Part shown: one piece after another, positions 8,991 through 20,495 of the stretch
Layout of the letters: every line of letters starts with the position of its first letter
Numbering within the stretch: the stretch's first letter is position 1
Origin: Cognaticolwellia beringensis
Lineage (GTDB): Bacteria; Pseudomonadota; Gammaproteobacteria; Enterobacterales; Alteromonadaceae
NCBI RefSeq assembly: GCF_002076895.1
Contig: NZ_CP020465.1
Span: 186,001 to 250,000, forward strand
Reading direction: 5' to 3'
Length of the DNA: 64,000 nt
Translations under genes and position numbers: made by a program
Notes under the pieces: generated by a model
Told to the model about the DNA's origin: nothing
The model's database searches: none
What the model saw: the letters and a program-made list of their open reading frames with translations, nothing else

Positions 8991-9914
8991 CTAAACTTCA
9001 TCGGTATTTTTATAAAATACATAAGGTATATTATCTTTTTTTGCTTGATACATGGCTTTATCAGCACTTTTAATAAGCGAGGCGGTGTCTTCACCATGTT
9101 CAGGATAAAAAGCGATACCTATGCTGACACTGGTTTTTATCTTATGCCCCGCTATTAATACTGGCTTTTCGAACAAAGCACTTATTTTTTCTGCAATTCG
9201 TGCGCTGATTTCTACTGATTCGTGAGATTGTGCGTCTAGGTGTACAACAAATTCATCACCGGCAAATCTTGCCAGCATATCACTTGCACGTAATCCAGCA
9301 CGAAGCGTTGTGGCAATGTGTTGCAATAGTAGGTCTCCAACATCGTGACCTAAGGTGTCATTTACTTGTTTAAAACCGTTTACATCCATAAACATTATCG
9401 TTTCGGTACGCTGCCAACGAGCCGCTCGAATTAACCAGGGCCTTAGATAGTTATTAAATGCCCGCCTGTTATTTAAGCCGGTTAATTCATCTCGATTGGC
9501 CAATTGATACAAATGCCGCTCATAAGCTTTACGCTCAATGGATGACAAAATGGCTAAACCAAGGTGGCGACTGTTGTTAGTCGACTTTATTATGTACTCT
9601 TGTGCGCCGCCACGTATCGCGTCAAGCGCTGTTTTTGTGTCATCATGACCACTCAATACCACTATTGGGGAGTCTGGGCTCAGTTCTTTAATGGTTTGTA
9701 GGTTTTCTAATCCACGACCATCGCCTAAGTTTAAATCTAATAATATTACATCGTAATATGACTCTTTTAGGGCTATCAGTGCAGCGTCGATAGTATCTAC
9801 ACGAGTTAAGGTAAAATGCTCGGTATCAAATTCTTTAGTGCAATCACGTTTGACTTGCCTAGCGTCGCCATCGTCATCTTCAATATGAAATATTCTCAGC
9901 GTTGATTGAGTCAT
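8991..9914 (-). CDS. Response regulator with GGDEF output (AGDEF variant)
   Basis: A 307-residue receiver-GGDEF protein, a presumed diguanylate cyclase controlled by phosphorylation. The receiver (about 1-130) has the acidic pair EDDDGD, the phospho-acceptor in LLDLNLGDGRG and the Thr/Ser and Lys switch residues (VVLSGHDD, IIKS). The GGDEF domain (about 140-300) carries RFAGDEF in place of RxGGDEF; the signature keeps the catalytic Asp-Glu, so activity is possible. An RxxD inhibitory site (RASD) sits five residues before it, as in product-inhibited cyclases. It lies downstream of a histidine kinase and a broken receiver gene in the same direction, suggesting an old kinase-receiver-cyclase operon. 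Confidence 0.9.
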   Translation of the reverse strand: MTQSTLRIFHIEDDDGDARQVKRDCTKEFDTEHFTLTRVDTIDAALIALKESYYDVILLDLNLGDGRGLENLQTIKELSPDSPIVVLSGHDDTKTALDAIRGGAQEYIIKSTNNSRHLGLAILSSIERKAYERHLYQLANRDELTGLNNRRAFNNYLRPWLIRAARWQRTETIMFMDVNGFKQVNDTLGHDVGDLLLQHIATTLRAGLRASDMLARFAGDEFVVHLDAQSHESVEISARIAEKISALFEKPVLIAGHKIKTSVSIGIAFYPEHGEDTASLIKSADKAMYQAKKDNIPYVFYKNTDEV

Positions 9915-10272
9915 GTGCTACCTGCTTATTCCTAGTTAATAATTAATTTTTTTTATACTTTTTACTTAACTTTCGATAAACGCGCAAAATGAATGAGTCA
10001 TATAAATCTCATACATTATCTGATGATTTTACCTGGCACAATATTGATGTAGTGCGTTTTTAAGCTTAACTATTTATTAAAATAAATGTTTATAGTTAGG
10101 CATTTTTTAGTATAAAACAGGTGCTTCATTAATGAAGTTGGTGTAATAAACGCTAAAAATTTTGCCAAGATTCATTTTATAATACGCCATGATGGTTATT
10201 TTAAATAGTTTAAAGCTAATTGTGATGTATATGCAAAACAATGTAAGCACAGGGATGTTTGAATCCTATTAT
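9915..10272. other. Intergenic region in the signalling locus
   Basis: About 360 AT-rich bases between the receiver pseudogene and the REC-GGDEF gene. No coding sequence or strong hairpin was seen. It probably holds the promoter of the REC-GGDEF gene, which reads leftward. Confidence 0.4.
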
Positions 10273-10618
10273 TCAGGTATAGCTATCAATTAAATTTATT
10301 GACTTAAGAAAGTCCCCACCAGCGGTTTCTGTAACAATATACCTAGCCACATTAAGATTATAAGTTGCATTTTATCTCGTTCAGTTTTCGATGTTGTTAA
10401 TATAAAAACAATACTCCCTTGTAGCTTGAGGCCAATGCGTAACTATTTTAAAAACTGTATACCATCGATTCTTGTCCGTCATACACACGGAATATAGGAC
10501 TGGCAATTCTTGCCTTGTTAAATGCTGGAAAAATGGCTTTAGCATCACCGTCGTCATCTTCTACTATAAAGTTATTCAGGGGGGTATTTTTTAACGTCCC
10601 TCCGATTGCAGCGACCAT
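10273..10618 (-). pseudogene. Decayed Rcp1-like receiver-only response regulator
   Basis: Directly after the histidine kinase, whose TAA overlaps this ATG (TAATG), an open frame reads MVAAIGGTLKNTPLNN then FIVEDDDGDAKAIFPAFNKA and on to VYDGQES, then stops at 10448. That is the first 45 or so residues of an Rcp1-type single-domain receiver. The middle, with the phospho-acceptor Asp, is missing. The end of the same family reappears near 10385-10330 (IVFILTTSKTERDKMQ) and, after a frameshift, continues as YNLNVARYIVTETAGGDFLK to a stop at 10273. So the gene has lost about half its length by deletion and has at least one frameshift. The kinase has therefore lost its cognate receiver. Confidence 0.85.
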
Positions 10619-13041
10619 TATAAAGTGTCTTCAATTGAGTTATTTTGCTGTTTAGGCCAAGTGAACATAAAAGTGCAGCCTTTGCCTTCTTCTGATGCTA
10701 CTTCAATAGTACCGCCAAATAATTCAATATGTTTTCGTACAATGGCTAATCCCATTCCGCTACCTTCGACACGGTCACGAGGCTTAAGGGTTTGAAGCAT
10801 TCTAAATATTCTTTGATGATATATTGGCGCGATGCCAGGGCCGTCATCTTTTACGGTAAACAGGTATTGGTTTTCTTGCGCTTTAACGTCAACTTCAATT
10901 ACTCCGGTTTCTTTATCCCGGTGCTTTATCGCGTTACTGATTAGATTAAGTAAAATAAGCTGCAGTGGCATTTTATTCACCTTAAGTTGCAAGAAGTCTG
11001 CACTAGCATGAATGGCAAAGCCTTCCGGCATGGCGACTAATAAAGTGATATCTTTTATTAACATATCCCCAGTGAGAGTTTCTTCCTGATTTTCATCAAG
11101 TTTACGGCCAATACGTGAATACTCGAGCAGGTCTTCTAATAACCTTTCCATTCTCTGGATACGGCTTCGCAACAGTAACAAGTTTTCTCGGCTTTCTTCA
11201 TCGAGACGATCGCCTAAGTCTTCTTCGAGCCAGTGGGAAATGTTTTCGATAACCCGCAATGGTGCTTTTAAATCGTGGGAGGCAACATAGGCGAATTCAT
11301 CTAGTTCACTATTACTTTTTTCCAGCGCTTTAATTAAACGTTCACGCTCAAAAGTTGCTGCTTTGTTATCGGTGATATCACGTTCAATAGCGGCAAAGTG
11401 GCTGGTGTTTCCATGCTGATCCTTCACCGGAACTATATTGATATCGATCCAATATTCGCTGCCATCTTTTGCGTAATTAATTAATTCGGTGGAAAATGGC
11501 TGATTATTTTTTAAGGCCTTTTTCAGTGCTGCTAATTGCACTTTATCGGTTTTCTCGCCTTGCAATAACCGAGGCGTTTGTCCTATTAATTCTTCTGGCG
11601 TATAACCTAATACGTTTTGTGAAGCGGTGTTAGCAAATATGATAATAGGGTTATCAGGATCAGCTTCGGTGATTACCACGACGTCTGTTAAATTTTCAAT
11701 GGTTAATTTTAACAGCCTTAACTGCAATTCAGTTTCTTTTCGAACCGTAATATCGCTTAAACTGCCTGCCATACGAACGGGGTTATCGTTCTCATCTAAC
11801 AAGGCTTGTCCTTTGGATTGAAACCAACGCCACTGACCCGAGCTTGTTTTCAGACGAAATTCTACATCATAAGGGGTGTTGTTTTTAATGTGTGCGTCTA
11901 GCGCTGCGAGTGTTCTATCTTTGTCTTCTTCATGTATATGTTCAATCCATTCGTCAAAATGATTACGCATTTTCTCCGATTCTAAACCTAGCAGTTCTTT
12001 CACTCGCTCAGAAAAAACCATAGTATTGCTAGAAACGTCCCAATCCCACATACCGTCACCGGCGCCGCGCCAACCTAAAGTTAACGCTTCTTCACTTTTA
12101 CGTAATTTTTCTTGGGTGATTTTTTGTAGATACACCACAACTGACAAAACCCAAACGGCAACGATGGCAAGCATGCGATTTATAATTACATATTGGTTGT
12201 CGACATCTATCTCTGGCGAAGCTAAGTAACCGAAAATAATAAGTACTGTCGCGAGCCCTGCTAAAACAAATGTTATTTCTTTACGGTAAAATAATAGACC
12301 GAACAAAACTAATGGTACATAAGCGACACCCACGGCAATGTTTGGTGGGTGAAACATATCAATAAGTAAAACGATAAAACATAAGAGGGCTGGAACACAA
12401 AGAGGTACTAATGCTATTACTCTAGTTCTGTGGCGCCAAATAGCCATTAAGAAACCAAAGCCCAAAACTATAAAGCCACTTGCGGTATGCAGTGCCATGC
12501 GTCTGTGCGTTTCCCAAACATAGCTACTTTCTTTGCCAATAATATATCCGGAGAGGGTAATTGCTGATAAAGCTAATATAAACAGACCAAGTATTTCAAT
12601 TAACGCGTGTTTTTTTTGATTTTTATTCGGAGCAGAAAATAGTAATATTATGCTGCCGGTAAAAATAAAACAAAGCGCGGTATTTATTGCCATACGGCCA
12701 GGATATGAGGGGTTTACTGTAATATAAGCGTCCATGAACAGTTGATCTATTGCTAGATTAATCAAAAAAACATACTGCAACAGTGTGAGAAATCCAATTA
12801 AAGTAACTAATATTCCACAGGCTAAACTTAGGCGCTTTAAACATTTTATTATGGCGAATAGACCAATCCCGCTCAATAAAAAACCCAGAGCGGTGTTAAA
12901 TTGCATAGGTGAAAACTGTGGCAGAACCTGAATTAAACCGCTGTTACTAATGTACCAACCTGTTAAAACGATTGCGCCTAATACAAAAGTATAAATGGCT
13001 GCAATAATCATAGCGGGCTTATTGATAGATAACTCTGACAT
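10618..13041 (-). CDS. Membrane-bound PAS-PAS sensor histidine kinase
   Basis: An 807-residue kinase. Residues about 10-305 are a polytopic membrane sensor of eight or more helices that I cannot assign to a named MASE family. Two PAS domains follow (about 320-430 and 440-560); the second has a LOV-like stretch (GQTPRLLQGEKTD) but lacks the flavin-binding Cys. Then come a phytochrome-type HisKA domain with the phospho-acceptor in ASHDLKAPLRV and an HATPase with N, G1 (DDGPGIAP) and G2 (GSGMGLAIV) boxes. The stop overlaps the start of a decayed Rcp1-like receiver, and a REC-GGDEF gene follows, so the original output was probably c-di-GMP. The input signal is unknown. Confidence 0.9.
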   Translation of the reverse strand: MSELSINKPAMIIAAIYTFVLGAIVLTGWYISNSGLIQVLPQFSPMQFNTALGFLLSGIGLFAIIKCLKRLSLACGILVTLIGFLTLLQYVFLINLAIDQLFMDAYITVNPSYPGRMAINTALCFIFTGSIILLFSAPNKNQKKHALIEILGLFILALSAITLSGYIIGKESSYVWETHRRMALHTASGFIVLGFGFLMAIWRHRTRVIALVPLCVPALLCFIVLLIDMFHPPNIAVGVAYVPLVLFGLLFYRKEITFVLAGLATVLIIFGYLASPEIDVDNQYVIINRMLAIVAVWVLSVVVYLQKITQEKLRKSEEALTLGWRGAGDGMWDWDVSSNTMVFSERVKELLGLESEKMRNHFDEWIEHIHEEDKDRTLAALDAHIKNNTPYDVEFRLKTSSGQWRWFQSKGQALLDENDNPVRMAGSLSDITVRKETELQLRLLKLTIENLTDVVVITEADPDNPIIIFANTASQNVLGYTPEELIGQTPRLLQGEKTDKVQLAALKKALKNNQPFSTELINYAKDGSEYWIDINIVPVKDQHGNTSHFAAIERDITDNKAATFERERLIKALEKSNSELDEFAYVASHDLKAPLRVIENISHWLEEDLGDRLDEESRENLLLLRSRIQRMERLLEDLLEYSRIGRKLDENQEETLTGDMLIKDITLLVAMPEGFAIHASADFLQLKVNKMPLQLILLNLISNAIKHRDKETGVIEVDVKAQENQYLFTVKDDGPGIAPIYHQRIFRMLQTLKPRDRVEGSGMGLAIVRKHIELFGGTIEVASEEGKGCTFMFTWPKQQNNSIEDTL

Positions 13042-13746
13042 TATGATGCACCTACGTTGATTCGCTATAAATCATAGAGGCTTTAACAATGAAAATACAC
13101 CACTAAAACATCTTAAACGTGAAACAACAAAGTAGATTTTGACAAATATAGCAATTAAATAACAAAGGGTTAGTTTTTGGTAAGTAACATTAACCAGATG
13201 TTAAGTTTGTTTAAGGGTAAGTGTCAGCTAAGTTTAAAAATAAAAAACACGTGTAGAGTTAAGTCTCTTGATAACGAATAAATTAGAGATAAACTAAAAT
13301 TTCATCATATCTTCAACATATTCTACAGTGAGTCATCAACAGTGAGTCATCAACAGTGAATTAATCATAATCCTGGGTCCACTCTGTTAGTCGCATGTGT
13401 TGATATTAAGTTGTTTTGTATGAAAAATATACTATGATTTATAGTGCTGAGTTGATGACTAGGGGTCCTTGGTTTTTCAAAAGCAAATAAAAGTCAGCAA
13501 AGGCAATCAAAGTAAACATGAGTAGCTCAAAGCGAATAATCAGCCCAGTTTTTACACCGTTTTACTCAATAGCATAGCGCATTAGATACCTATGCCACAC
13601 AAGTTGGGTGAGTAGCGAGAATTAACAATAATCATCATGAATATTTACGAAAGGTGTTATTAAAACTAACAAGTTAAAAAGTACAAACGGCTTTAGGTTT
13701 TTGAGGTTAGCGCATAAACATCAGTAACTAAATTAAGGAATTTACT
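13042..13746. other. 705-bp intergenic region
   Basis: AT-rich spacer between two divergent genes, the leftward kinase and the rightward amidase. It contains a short 14-bp tandem repeat (13325-13359). No coding remnant was recognised. Confidence 0.5.
13325..13359. repeat. 14-bp tandem repeat, 2.5 copies
   Basis: The unit ACAGTGAGTCATCA occurs twice exactly (13325-13338, 13339-13352), followed by a half copy ACAGTGA. Confidence 0.9.
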
Positions 13747-14379
13747 ATGTTTCCAGAATATATTGTGCTTCATACTGCTGCCTTCACTGGGAGAGATTGT
13801 GATCGAGATATGATTGACCAGTGGCATAAAGCTCGGAACTGGTCAGGCATAGGATATCACTTTGTCATTTTAAATGATAAACACAGCCAAAAAGCCGATG
13901 GCAGTATTGAAAATGGTAGACCAACTAACAAAGCAGGCGCTCATGCTTTAGGTCTAAATAGTCGTTCTTTAGGTATTTGCTGTATTGGTCATGGCGATAA
14001 GTTTGACTTTACACCCGCGCAGTATGAAAGTTTATTTAGCTTAATACGACGACTGATGACTGAATTTTCGATACCAGCGGATAAAGTGATTGGCCATCGA
14101 GAATTGAATGACCTAGTTAAACAAAATATTATATCTTCTCGATATCGCACCAGTAAATCTTGTCCAGGCGATAAAATAGAGATGAATTATATTCGCGAAC
14201 AATTGGCCCATATTACAGCTAGCCCTGAACATGAAACCCTTGCAGTCTCTGCTGAGTCACGATTAGCAATGACCAATGCGATTGCTGTTTTACAACAGCA
14301 CCGAGCACAATTTCCAAATGCCCAAGATGAACTGGATGAATTTATTCACCATCCTGAAATTATCTCAATGACCAGATAA
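13747..14379 (+). CDS. T7-lysozyme-type N-acetylmuramoyl-L-alanine amidase
   Basis: A 210-residue protein of the Amidase_2/PGRP family, which cleaves the bond between N-acetylmuramic acid and L-alanine in peptidoglycan. All T7 lysozyme active-site equivalents are visible: zinc ligands H9 (VLHTA), H117 (IGHRE) and C139 (SKSCPG), catalytic Y37 (GIGYHFV) and K137, with the K-x-C spacing kept. There is no signal peptide, as in phage endolysins, so it needs another export route or works on imported fragments. Residues about 155-210 are an extra C-terminal tail. No phage genes flank it, so it is either a domesticated lysin or a recycling-type enzyme. It converges on thiDE, with 18 bases between the stops. 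Confidence 0.85.
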   Translation: MFPEYIVLHTAAFTGRDCDRDMIDQWHKARNWSGIGYHFVILNDKHSQKADGSIENGRPTNKAGAHALGLNSRSLGICCIGHGDKFDFTPAQYESLFSLIRRLMTEFSIPADKVIGHRELNDLVKQNIISSRYRTSKSCPGDKIEMNYIREQLAHITASPEHETLAVSAESRLAMTNAIAVLQQHRAQFPNAQDELDEFIHHPEIISMTR

Positions 14380-14397
14380 TTTAATACTAATAACCGT

Positions 14398-16002
14398 TTA
14401 ACATAGTCGTGCTTGCATAGTTTTAGTTGCAGTTACAGGCTGTTGAGCTTCAGTTATTGCCGTAACTACCGCTACCGCACTTACTCCTGTATTCCATACC
14501 TTGTCTAGTCGTTGTTGGTTGATTCCACCAATAGCTACTACAGGGGTAGTATCGGCTAGTGCTAATATCTGGGTTAAGTTTTCTAGACCTTGGATTTGTC
14601 CGGTCATGTTTTTGGTTTTTGTTGGGAAAATCGCGCCAACAGCAAGGTAAGAAGGTTGCAGTTGTTTTGCTAATAAAAACTCGTAACAACCATGAGTACT
14701 GATGCCCAAACGTAAACCCGCTTTAGCAATAGCATTTAAATCAGCGCCATTAAGATCTTCTTGACCGATGTGAACACCGTATGCACCGTATTTAATAGCC
14801 AGTTGCCAATGATCATTAATAAATAACCGACAATTATAATCACGGGCCATTGCTACGGCTTGTTCTATCATTGGCTCTACTTCTATAATATTGTTACCTT
14901 TAATACGCAGCTGAATAATATTTAAGTTCAGCGGTAATAAAAGCGCCAACCACGCTAATGAGTCTATTACTGGGTAGAGACCGAGCTTTTCTCCCTCAGA
15001 TAAATCAAGGGGTTCGAAGCATTTTGTTGACTGAAGCTTTTGATTGAGTGGGTTGATAATTATTGGAAAGTTATTTGGTTTTGATGGCCAAAAACCTTGC
15101 TCAAATGCGCCGTAATAACGGTTACGATCAACCTCATTTTTATCATCACGCATATCATCTGATATATCGTTTTTCACTTCAGTCGCTAATAATAACCCTT
15201 GGTTAATAAACGCTTTAGTTAGCGTGAAAGCATCACGTAATAAATAATTATGAGCTAAAAAGCTGGCTAATGCACTGGCAAAACTGCAACCGCTGCCATG
15301 GCTATAACTTGTGTTTATTTTCGGCGACTGCAAGGTGAATAACTGGCTTGAAGTAGGGCTTAAGCTTTGTAAACATACATCAGTACAATGTGTATTGTTA
15401 TCGTTAGGTTTTTCAGTGGCATTATGTCCGCCTTTTATAATTACAGCTTTACAGCCTAATCGGAGGATTTTTTCTGCCATGAACCTTGTGTCATTTACTG
15501 AACTGGTAGTCGTTAAAGTGCATAACTGCTTAGCTTCAATAAAGTTGGGTGTTATAACATCTACCAATGGCATTAATGGTGCAAGTACGGAATTAGGTAA
15601 CGATGACAAGCAACCACCAACACTTGCTCGGCCAACCGGATCATAAACCACAAGTAAGTTAGGTAATTGGGACTTAATTTCCGATAGCATGTCTATCAGC
15701 CAGTTGATCTGCTCACGATTAGCTATTAGGCCTATTTTGATTACTGCTGGCGGCTTGTCGAAACGTAATGCCTGTACCTGCAGGGCTAATATCTCCACCT
15801 GTGTTGGATTAACCGCAATAAGCTCTGATGAGTTTTGTACGGTATTAGCGGTAATTAAATGGCATACCTCTACATTGAGGTTATGGCCAGTTTTAATATC
15901 GGCAGCAATACCAGCACCACCTGAACAATCTGCGCCCGAAATGGTCCAAATTATTGGTTTTTTTTGCAATTTATTGCCCAGTAATGCAGTTTCAATTCTC
16001 AT
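14398..16002 (-). CDS. thiDE: ThiD-ThiE fusion: HMP(-P) kinase / thiamine phosphate synthase
   Basis: A 534-residue two-domain enzyme. The N-terminal part (about 15-290) is ThiD, which phosphorylates hydroxymethylpyrimidine: WTISGADCSGGAGIAADIK, VVYDPVGRASVGG, and the ATP/anion-hole motif SYSHGSGCSFASALASF. The C-terminal part (about 335-530) is ThiE, which joins HMP-PP to thiazole phosphate: QLRIKG, LFINDHWQLAIKYGAYGVHIGQEDL, GISTHG, GAIFPT and VAIGGI. It is last in the thiamine operon, and its ATG overlaps the thiG stop by one base. A linker of about 45 residues joins the domains. Regulation is by the TPP riboswitch ahead of thiC. Confidence 0.96.
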   Translation of the reverse strand: MRIETALLGNKLQKKPIIWTISGADCSGGAGIAADIKTGHNLNVEVCHLITANTVQNSSELIAVNPTQVEILALQVQALRFDKPPAVIKIGLIANREQINWLIDMLSEIKSQLPNLLVVYDPVGRASVGGCLSSLPNSVLAPLMPLVDVITPNFIEAKQLCTLTTTSSVNDTRFMAEKILRLGCKAVIIKGGHNATEKPNDNNTHCTDVCLQSLSPTSSQLFTLQSPKINTSYSHGSGCSFASALASFLAHNYLLRDAFTLTKAFINQGLLLATEVKNDISDDMRDDKNEVDRNRYYGAFEQGFWPSKPNNFPIIINPLNQKLQSTKCFEPLDLSEGEKLGLYPVIDSLAWLALLLPLNLNIIQLRIKGNNIIEVEPMIEQAVAMARDYNCRLFINDHWQLAIKYGAYGVHIGQEDLNGADLNAIAKAGLRLGISTHGCYEFLLAKQLQPSYLAVGAIFPTKTKNMTGQIQGLENLTQILALADTTPVVAIGGINQQRLDKVWNTGVSAVAVVTAITEAQQPVTATKTMQARLC

Positions 16003-16805
16003 TAGCTATGTTCCGGTTGATGCCAAAAAGGCGTATCTAGTGTAGGCGTGCTGGGGTGAGCGGTCTGGCGTTCAGGCATAGTGCCTGCGATATAAGCGGA
16101 CTCTCCCGCCGAAACTGCGGTGGCGAAAGCTTTTGCCATCAGAGCCGGATTATCGGCCAGGGCAATAGCACTATTAAGTAATACGCCATCAAAGCCCATT
16201 TCCATGGCAATACAGGCATCAGAAGGTTTACCAATACCAGCATCGAGTATTAGCGTTGCTTCAGGTAATCGTTGGCGAATACTGGCTAAATTATAGGGAT
16301 TCATTAAGCCTTTACCGGTGCCAATGGGTGATGCCCAAGGCATGATAACTTGACAGCCTAAGGCATATAACCGCTGGCAAATCACTAAGTCGTCTGTGCA
16401 ATATGGTAATACCTTAAAGCCATCAGCAAGCAGTTGTTCTGTAGCGTTCAGTAATTCTATAGGATCAGGTTGTAGATTATAATCATCGCCAATAACTTCA
16501 AGCTTTATCCAGTCTGTTTGAAATAATTCCCGGCTCATTTTAGCTAAGGTAATGGCTTCTTTAGCGCTTTTACAGCCGGCCGTGTTAGGTAGGAGAAAAC
16601 CATGGTTTTTTTCAACAGTTTCTTGGATGTAACGCCATATTTTCTCACCTGACTGTGCCAAGGGGTTTTGACGCTTTAGCGATAAAGTCACCACTTGTGA
16701 GCCACTGGCTAAAATGGCTTGCCGCATGACCTCCGGTGAAGGATAAAGTGCAGAGCCAATTAATAATCGATTATTTAGTGTTTGACCATAAATATTTAGC
16801 GACAT
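16002..16805 (-). CDS. thiG: ThiG, thiazole synthase
   Basis: A 267-residue TIM-barrel enzyme that forms the thiazole phosphate ring from DXP, dehydroglycine and ThiS thiocarboxylate. Motifs: [15 protein letters not shown] at the start, the Schiff-base lysine in [16 protein letters not shown], and the phosphate-binding [10 protein letters not shown] and [11 protein letters not shown] near the end. It lies three bases after thiS and overlaps thiDE by one base. The DXP supplier dxs is also in the window, at 49.5-51.4 kb. Confidence 0.97.
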   Translation of the reverse strand: MSLNIYGQTLNNRLLIGSALYPSPEVMRQAILASGSQVVTLSLKRQNPLAQSGEKIWRYIQETVEKNHGFLLPNTAGCKSAKEAITLAKMSRELFQTDWIKLEVIGDDYNLQPDPIELLNATEQLLADGFKVLPYCTDDLVICQRLYALGCQVIMPWASPIGTGKGLMNPYNLASIRQRLPEATLILDAGIGKPSDACIAMEMGFDGVLLNSAIALADNPALMAKAFATAVSAGESAYIAGTMPERQTAHPSTPTLDTPFWHQPEHS

Positions 16806-16808
16806 AGG

Positions 16809-17027
16809 TTAACCTCCTACAATTGGGAAAAGCACATCAATACTATCGTTCTCGCTAACAGCGGTATTTTGGTAGTCTTCTCGGCCAATAAAGTCACCGT
16901 TGAGCGCCAAAGCAAAGCTTTGTTGTTGCTGATTTATCGGTAATGCTTTTGCTAAAACTATATCCAGACACCTCAGCTCTGACGTGTCTGGGAGTTCAAA
17001 GGCTTCGCCATTAATATATATTTTCAT
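16809..17027 (-). CDS. thiS: ThiS, sulfur carrier protein
   Basis: A 72-residue ubiquitin-like protein ending in IVGG, the diglycine tail that is adenylated and turned into a thiocarboxylate to donate sulfur to ThiG. A strong AAAGGAG site lies eight bases before the ATG. No thiF (adenylating enzyme) is in the operon or the window, so that activity must be encoded elsewhere, by a ThiF or a MoeB-like enzyme. Confidence 0.95.
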   Translation of the reverse strand: MKIYINGEAFELPDTSELRCLDIVLAKALPINQQQQSFALALNGDFIGREDYQNTAVSENDSIDVLFPIVGG

Positions 17028-17090
17028 TTATTATCTCCTTTCTGGCCTATTTTATGACCTATATGGTAATTTCAATTTTATGCCTTGTTT

Positions 17091-18272
17091 TTAATAAGCC
17101 AAATTTGACATAGGGTGACTTACTGGCAGCCAATGTGCATATTGATAGTTATCAAAAGATTTTTTTTGTTCGAGCATTATGTTGTCGACATGCTCTAACA
17201 CTTGGGCAAGCACAACCGGGGCAATTAAGAAGCCATGGCGGTATAAACCATTAACTTGAATTAAGGCATTATGTGAAATGATTTTTGGTTGATTATCACT
17301 AAATGCCGGACGAAGTTGGCTGATATGCTGGCGGATATTAGCTTCAGCAAAACCCGGGTGAACGCTATAAGCAGCACTGAGTAACTCCATGGCTGAACGC
17401 ACGGTCATCGGGGCAGTATCGTCACTTTCAATTTCTGTTGCTCCGACCACAAAATGGCCTTTTCCTTTTGGCGCGATATAAATTTGATAGCGTGGATGCA
17501 TAAGTCTAATCGGTCGTGAAATATTCACTTCAGTGGTAAATAGTTGAAATATTTCGCCACGAACGGCACGTAAATCGTTCAGTTGAACGCTTTGTTTACT
17601 GTTTGTGTTTGGCGATTTTTTTGCACCAACTCCCCGACAGTCAATGGTAAGGTCAAACGGCTGGCATTGGCTACTTTTACGCTTGTTACAAGTTTGAAAG
17701 CGAATATTACAGCCGGTACTAAAACTGTCTGACTCTATGGCAATAACTTCAGATTCGCTGTGCCATTTAACACCTTCATCCACTAACTGTTGATGTAAAG
17801 CGAGTAGTAACTTTCGATTACCAATTTGCCCCTCTTCGGGCAAGTATAACGCTTGCGAAAACTTACGAGCTAGCTCTGGCTCAAGTGCTGATAGTTCTTG
17901 TCGATTAAGCTGTTGTTGTGTATGGCTTGGGTAATTATTCGCTAAAAATCGTGTTAATCTGTGATAGTCAGCGACATCTTGTTCATGGCTAACCACTATC
18001 GAGCCTGATTGTTGAAAGAAGTTATAGCCAGAAAGCGTGCTAAGTAATTTTGGCCATAAAGTTAAGCCAGCAAAGCCCATTGCAACAATGTTGGCTGGGC
18101 AGTGCATAGCTTCCCCAAGCGGTGTTAATAAACCCGCGGCAGCATAAGCCGCACTTTTTTGGCCACTTTTCTGGTCTTTATCGAATAGCGTTACCTGGTA
18201 GCCTTGTCGATTTAACGACAAAGCTACCAAACGGCCCATTAGGCCGGCGCCAATAATAGCGATGGTTGGCAT
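17091..18272 (-). CDS. thiO: ThiO, glycine oxidase
   Basis: A 393-residue FAD-dependent oxidase of the D-amino-acid oxidase family. The dinucleotide-binding fold opens with IAIIGAGLMGRLVALSL, followed by YAAAGLLTP; the C-terminal part contains HFVVGATEIE and YRHGFLIAPV, all typical of ThiO. It oxidises glycine to iminoglycine for thiazole formation, the oxygen-dependent route that replaces ThiH. It lies five bases after thiC. Confidence 0.94.
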   Translation of the reverse strand: MPTIAIIGAGLMGRLVALSLNRQGYQVTLFDKDQKSGQKSAAYAAAGLLTPLGEAMHCPANIVAMGFAGLTLWPKLLSTLSGYNFFQQSGSIVVSHEQDVADYHRLTRFLANNYPSHTQQQLNRQELSALEPELARKFSQALYLPEEGQIGNRKLLLALHQQLVDEGVKWHSESEVIAIESDSFSTGCNIRFQTCNKRKSSQCQPFDLTIDCRGVGAKKSPNTNSKQSVQLNDLRAVRGEIFQLFTTEVNISRPIRLMHPRYQIYIAPKGKGHFVVGATEIESDDTAPMTVRSAMELLSAAYSVHPGFAEANIRQHISQLRPAFSDNQPKIISHNALIQVNGLYRHGFLIAPVVLAQVLEHVDNIMLEQKKSFDNYQYAHWLPVSHPMSNLAY

Positions 18273-18277
18273 AAAGG

Positions 18278-20276
<1,999 letters not shown>

Positions 20277-20345
20277 CTTTATGGGGGTAGTAACGAGGAG
20301 TAGCTTTTGAAACAAAATTTAACTTTATATTCAAAGCTACTACTT

Positions 20346-20420
20346 GTTCCCTTCGCAGATGTTAATCTAATCAGGTTCTACGGATCCCGCTTTCGCGATC
20401 TCAGCCCTTTGGCACTCCGA
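20346..20420 (-). promoter_or_regulatory. TPP riboswitch (THI element) of thiC
   Basis: The minus strand reads GGAGTGCC, then GGGCTGAGATCGCGAAAGCG, GATCC, and finally GAACCTGATTAGATTAACAT and CTGCGAAGGGA. These are the standard conserved blocks of the thiamine pyrophosphate aptamer: the CUGAGA pyrimidine-sensor helix, the ACCUGAU block and the GCGAAGGGA 3' strand. Confidence 0.97.
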
Positions 20421-20430
20421 CAAGTCAATG

Positions 20431-20495
20431 CGTTTAAGTTTTTTAGTGTGCTTAAACGTGGCTAGATTCTAGCTTTAATTTTCGATGGTAATCAA
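20431..20495 (-). promoter_or_regulatory. Candidate promoter and leader hairpin of the thiamine operon
   Basis: On the minus strand a TTGATT box (20490-20495) and a TAGAAT box (20466-20471) are separated by 18 bases, upstream of the TPP aptamer. The early leader contains an 8-bp hairpin (arms at 20431-20438 and 20451-20458). Confidence 0.55.

Noticed and set aside
11380..11740. LOV photoreceptor domain in the histidine kinase
   Set aside because: The second PAS domain has a LOV-like stretch but Pro replaces the flavin-binding Cys, so it is an ordinary PAS domain.
13325..13359. CRISPR-like repeat
   Set aside because: A simple 14-bp tandem repeat with no spacers; no cas genes in the window.
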